NCBI GenBank assembly: GCA_000434995.1
Contig: FR895327.1
Location: forward strand, 1 to 5,504
Source: Firmicutes bacterium CAG:341
Lineage (GTDB): Bacteria > Bacillota > Clostridia > Oscillospirales > Acutalibacteraceae
Length of the DNA: 5,504 nucleotides
Direction of reading: 5' to 3'
In this document: positions 4,623 through 5,504 of the stretch, piece after piece
Layout: every line of letters starts with the position of its first letter
Numbering within the stretch: position 1 is the first letter of the stretch
Notes under the pieces: generated by a model
Told to the model about the DNA's origin: nothing
What the model saw: only the letters and a program-made list of their open reading frames with translations
Databases searched by the model: none
Program-made: the position numbers and the translations under genes

Positions 4623-4686
4623 TTCTTTTTATTTACTTTTTGTATAATTGTAACCCTCAATAATTCTTTTCTAAGTATTCTACCCA

Positions 4687-4770
4687 TAGCGTTAAACGCT
4701 AAAAAGGATAAGGGTGCTTCGCACGATTTCTATTTTTAGCATTTTAACCACTTCTTTAAATCTATCCTTT
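4687..4770. repeat. Nested hairpins in the gene-free region
   Basis: TAGCGTT-A-AACGCTA (4687-4701) is a perfect 7-bp palindrome. It overlaps a larger cruciform with arms GCTAAAAA (4698-4705) and TTTTTAGC (4733-4740) around the inner hairpin GTGC-TTC-GCAC (4714-4724). AAAGGATA (4703-4710) is also complementary to TATCCTTT (4763-4770), so two alternative folds compete. No convincing gene lies here on either strand. Dense hairpins in a non-coding gap are typical of filamentous phage origins and packaging signals. Confidence 0.6.
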
Positions 4771-4836
4771 ATTCAAAACTCCTTTATATTCTCTTACGCT
4801 TCTGACTTTCGTCCTTATCATTCGCCACGAGAGATT

Positions 4837-4951
4837 AGCAGATAACCTAAAAATTGTCAAAACCATAATTAAAATTTTTTTGGTCATAACTCTGTGCAAA
4901 ATAATTTGAATTATTAGCTTGCGCTTTTTGACAATTTTTAGAACATCCGCT
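4837..4951. repeat. Long inverted repeat, candidate origin or packaging structure
   Basis: CTAAAAATTGTCAAAA (4847-4862) is perfectly complementary over 16 bp to 4926-4941, and the match continues outward to 22 of 26 bases (4837-4862 with 4926-4951). The 63-bp interior holds a second hairpin: GTGCAA-AATAATT (4894-4906) pairs with AATTATT (4909-4915) and TTGCGC (4919-4924) with a 3-nt bulge, directly inside the outer stem. A small ACCA/TGGT hairpin (4862-4884) makes a third arm, giving a three-way junction. Each outer arm contains an outward-facing TTGACA (-35-like), without a good -10 box. Confidence 0.75.
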
Positions 4952-5021
4952 CTTTAAGTAAGTGTCGAAAGACAAGGCGAAAGACAGAGACTTCAGAAGC
5001 AATATTAAAAGGAGGTAGATT

Positions 5022-5279
5022 ATGAATAAAAGAAAGGATATTAAAAAAGCAATGTGTCAATATGACGAAAAAAGAAATATTAAAGGCTCTGACAAGGTGC
5101 TTAGAAGCAATAGAAATAACTTCAACACCTTTGATGATAGCAACACTACGAAAGGAGTTGACGAACAAGTGACATCTAAAGAGTTCTACGAGCTTTTAGA
5201 ATGGCTAAAAAAAGAGGGCTACACCCTTGATGAAGTTATAAACCTCATCAAAGATATAGCCAACATAACCGATAAATAA
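5022..5279 (+). CDS. Small hypothetical protein with an overlapping +1-frame reading
   Basis: The frame gives 85 residues from ATG 5022 behind a perfect AAAAGGAGG, 6 nt upstream. The first residues are very basic (MNKRKDIKKAM) and the C-terminal half is two amphipathic helices (FYELLEWLKKEGY, LDEVINLIKDIANI), a plausible small cytoplasmic protein. The middle (about residues 15-48) is rich in Asn, Arg and Asp and looks less like protein. In the +1 frame the same stretch (5062-5172) encodes 36 residues, MTKKEILKALTRCLEAIEIT and on, of convincing helical composition. That frame's TGA overlaps an in-frame GTG (5169, GTGA) from which the last 36 residues could restart. It is therefore uncertain whether this is one gene or two to three tiny ones. 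No function is recognised. Confidence 0.65.
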   Translation: MNKRKDIKKAMCQYDEKRNIKGSDKVLRSNRNNFNTFDDSNTTKGVDEQVTSKEFYELLEWLKKEGYTLDEVINLIKDIANITDK

Positions 5280-5290
5280 TCGGTACTATG

Positions 5291-5324
5291 GTACACAGAG
5301 GTTGCCCCCTCTGTGTACTTTTAT
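5291..5324 (+). terminator. Terminator after the small hypothetical gene
   Basis: GTACACAGAGG (5291-5301) and CCTCTGTGTAC (5308-5318) form a perfect 11-bp stem with loop TTGCCC, followed by TTTTATA. It lies 11 bp after the stop. GTACTATGGTA, overlapping its left side at 5283-5293, is identical to 4128-4138 in the operator region. Confidence 0.88.
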
Positions 5325-5339
5325 ATTATATCATTAACA

Positions 5340-5394
5340 CACAAAATAAACAAGAACAAATTGCATAAAACATCTGTTCTGTATTTATTTTGTG
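5340..5394. repeat. Imperfect inverted repeat
   Basis: CACAAAATAAA (5340-5350) is perfectly complementary to TTTATTTTGTG (5384-5394). After a 2-nt against 3-nt interruption, AGAACA (5353-5358) is complementary to TGTTCT (5375-5380), leaving a 16-nt centre. It could be a regulatory or recombination site; nothing beside it identifies which. Apart from this and the AT-rich palindrome, positions 5325-5504 hold no gene that I can see. Confidence 0.6.
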
Positions 5395-5457
5395 CAATTA
5401 TATCAAAAAAAGCACGGTATGTCAATGGTTTTACCCTGCAAAAACAATTGCGTAAAA

Positions 5458-5489
5458 TTTTTGTAATTATATATTATATTATACAAAAA
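5458..5489. repeat. AT-rich palindrome
   Basis: TTTTTGTA (5458-5465) and TACAAAAA (5482-5489) flank a 16-bp stretch made only of A and T. Its right side, TATACAAAAAA at 5480-5490, also ends both copies of the 26-bp repeat. A recombination (dif/att-like) site or an AT-rich unwinding element are possible readings; neither is supported beyond symmetry. Confidence 0.4.
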
Positions 5490-5504
5490 AACAGCCGATT
5501 TCTC

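Noticed and set aside
4692..4745. Minus-strand mini-frame starting ATGCTAAAAATAG
   Set aside because: It stops after 16 residues and lies inside the hairpin region; nothing else supports it.
4938..5168. Minus-strand frame of 76 residues
   Set aside because: Antisense to the gene at 5022-5279, which has a perfect ribosome binding site.
5456..5490. A XerCD dif-type site in the AT palindrome
   Set aside because: The right arm weakly resembles a Firmicute dif arm from memory (about 7 of 11), but the left arm does not match, so no call was made.

Overview
The window reads as most of the genome, or an integrated copy, of a filamentous phage (inovirus) of an AT-rich Gram-positive host, probably a Clostridia-type Firmicute. 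The reasons are the strong AGGAGG-type ribosome binding sites, the TTG and GTG starts, the AT-rich bases with a few isolated G/C-rich hairpins, and a chain of very small membrane proteins around a rolling-circle replication initiator. No taxonomic marker is present, so the host is inferred. The export/assembly ATPase expected in such a phage (pI/Zot) is not in the window; by gene order it should lie just past the left edge.

Minus strand, read right to left from 4048 to 22, is the structural and replication operon: a small membrane protein; the initiator Rep, split over two frames; a membrane/coiled-coil protein; a possible gene-V-like ssDNA-binding protein; two very small membrane proteins (2018-2328) in the pVII/pIX position; the major coat protein (1858-2040); a terminator; a secreted adsorption-type protein (1062-1766) whose other frame continues to 268; and a pVI-like protein (22-255). 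This matches the coliphage Ff order II-V-VII-IX-VIII-terminator-III-VI-(I).

Plus strand from 4163 holds an XRE-type repressor, a 52-residue membrane protein and a strong terminator. Between the divergent units lies a sigma-A promoter (TTGACA, 17 bp, TATTAT, pointing left) set in GTACTA-type operator repeats, so the repressor probably controls the whole phage operon. Positions 4622-5021 carry no convincing gene but are rich in inverted repeats, including a perfect 16-bp pair spaced 63 bp; this is the best candidate for the intergenic origin/packaging region. A small gene of unknown function (5022-5279) and its terminator follow, then an AT-rich, repeat-containing end.

The most unusual result is that two genes appear to be completed by the same -1 shift. 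Rep (3153-3863) runs into its missing C-terminal part (2848-3180), and the secreted protein runs into a Gly/Ser linker, a coiled coil and a membrane anchor (to 268). In both the shift lies on a T7/T8 run within the identical 12-mer TTTTTTTACACC. In the second gene the unshifted frame also encodes a sensible ending, a copy of the major coat protein's membrane half, so about 200 bp are read usefully in two frames. One N-terminal domain could then be made with two different anchors.
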